Source: Pseudobdellovibrionaceae bacterium
GTDB taxonomy: Bacteria; Bdellovibrionota; Bdellovibrionia; Bdellovibrionales; Bdellovibrionaceae
Assembly (NCBI GenBank): GCA_022843825.1
Contig: JALHMX010000015.1
Span: 1-64,000 of the forward strand
Length of the DNA stretch: 64,000 nt
Direction: 5' to 3'
Position numbers and translations under genes: made by a program. Below are positions 63,683 to 64,000 of this stretch, piece after piece. Below the pieces are notes generated by a model, which worked only from the letters and a program-made list of their open reading frames with translations, was not told the DNA's origin and did not search any database. The stretch's first letter is position 1. The number at the start of each line of letters is the position of its first letter.

Positions 63683-63718
63683 ACACATAAGTTACACTGT
63701 AACTTATGTGTAAGTCAA
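63683..63718 (-). promoter_or_regulatory. lexA promoter and LexA operator
   Basis: A perfect palindrome, ACACATAAGTTACA, one base, TGTAACTTATGTGT (63683-63711), holds TTAC-ACT-GTAA at its centre, the LexA box known for Bdellovibrio. On the minus strand TTGACT (63718-63713), 18 nt, TAACTT (63694-63689), 6 nt to the ATG at 63682. The operator thus covers the -10 and the start of the transcript. Confidence 0.85.
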
Positions 63719-63734
63719 TACCCCCTCTGCAGCC

Positions 63735-63746
63735 TAGACCTAGGTC
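63735..63746. repeat. Short palindrome upstream of lexA
   Basis: AGACCTAGGTCT is a perfect 12-bp palindrome, flanked by GCAGC (63729-63733) and GCTGC (63747-63751). It lies between the lexA promoter and the terminator of the gene upstream; its role is unknown. Confidence 0.35.
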
Positions 63747-63760
63747 TGCTGCGGTGGACA

Positions 63761-63794
63761 ATAAAAAAAGGGACAGGGCGTTTAGCCCTGTCCC
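63761..63794 (-). terminator. Intrinsic terminator of the hibernation-factor-like gene
   Basis: GGGACAGGGC (63770-63779) and GCCCTGTCCC (63785-63794) form a 10-bp stem with a 5-nt loop. On the minus strand it is followed by a run of seven T (63763-63769), so it ends transcription coming from the gene at 63811, before lexA. Confidence 0.85.
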
Positions 63795-63810
63795 CACACT
63801 GAGTTTACTT

Positions 63811-64000
63811 CTAGTGTAATTGGCGATTATTTTTTAAAGCGACTTTATAACGATCGTCCGATTTTAAATCTTTATCGACTTCGTTTTGCAACTCGACCAA
63901 CCTTTCTAATAATCCTGTTTTGGCCAGTTTGATCGCCTCGAAAATATCGTCATGGTAGGCTTCGGCTTCTAAAGAAGCTCCATCTTCTTGCAAAATAATT
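63811..64000 (-). CDS. Partial gene, C-terminal end of a possible ribosome hibernation factor (HPF/RaiA family)
   Basis: The frame stays open to the window end, so the N-terminus is outside. The visible 63 residues read LQEDGASLEAEAYHDDIFEAIKLAKTGLLERLVELQNEVDKDLKS, similar to the helix-2 end of S30AE proteins (A-x-A-x3-D-(I/M)-(Y/F)-x-AI-x6-L-x2-L). About the last 100 residues of a short HPF would end like this. The identification rests on this pattern only; it could be another small helical protein. A strong terminator follows. Confidence 0.55.
   Translation of the reverse strand, partial: IILQEDGASLEAEAYHDDIFEAIKLAKTGLLERLVELQNEVDKDLKSDDRYKVALKNNRQLH

Noticed and set aside
1-64000. CRISPR array, prophage, transposase or toxin-antitoxin pair
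   Set aside because: No direct-repeat array, integrase, transposase or phage gene was seen on either strand; gene order looks like ordinary chromosomal core with accessory secreted proteins.

Overview
The window looks like a chromosomal segment of a Gram-negative bacterium of the Bdellovibrio group (Bdellovibrionota, perhaps an AT-rich Pseudobdellovibrionaceae relative). The reasons are: a LexA gene whose promoter carries a TTAC-N3-GTAA operator, the form known for Bdellovibrio LexA; a load of secreted hydrolases (trypsin, nuclease, polysaccharide deacetylase); a caa3-type oxidase; and small, tightly packed genes with about 40% GC by eye. No phage, insertion sequence, CRISPR array, rRNA or tRNA was seen, and no gene-free stretch exceeds 300 bases.

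Layout. 1-1088: 3' part of a gene with a possible peptidase fold. 1147-6032: an arginase-family enzyme diverging from a YejABE-like peptide importer. 6043-9220: sugar nucleotidyltransferase, ferredoxin, short-chain dehydrogenase, thioredoxin reductase and a receiver-domain protein. 9277-12053: PilZ protein and two separate ABC ATPases that may power the Yej-like permeases. 12124-18437: O-methyltransferase, two small secreted proteins, hydrolase, pyruvate dehydrogenase E1 and a TonB-like protein. 18604-23178: PP2C phosphatase, exported protein, thiolase, Sua5 and an acyltransferase. 23132-34024: a nine-gene heme operon (hemA-hemCD-hemL-kinase-regulator-hemE-hemN-hemG-hemH), with hemB divergent. 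34029-41128: secreted nuclease, carboxylase subunits with an HMG-CoA lyase (leucine breakdown), TrmL and trypsin. 41242-44991: SecA, a zinc-ribbon protein and an exported coiled-coil protein. 45122-51080: cytochrome c, Sco, an A2-type caa3 oxidase and heme O synthase, which use the heme made by the upstream operon. 51077-55315: maleylacetoacetate isomerase, fumarylacetoacetase-family hydrolase, 2OG-Fe oxygenase and OxyR. 55372-64000: envelope proteins, lon-osmC operon, an orphan PhnD-like lipoprotein, lexA and a partial ribosome-hibernation-factor-like gene.

Three signals stand out. (1) A promoter-like architecture, TCTCA-N3-TGAGA then exactly 13 nt then a -10-like hexamer, occurs upstream of three genes that all encode exported proteins. 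(2) Many genes have a -35/-10 pair 6-9 nt before the start codon with no Shine-Dalgarno site, which implies leaderless mRNAs. (3) A dispersed family of long hairpins (AGGT.CCAG....CTTTT) sits at gene ends. A two-component system embedded in the heme operon and a very short HemA are also unusual.
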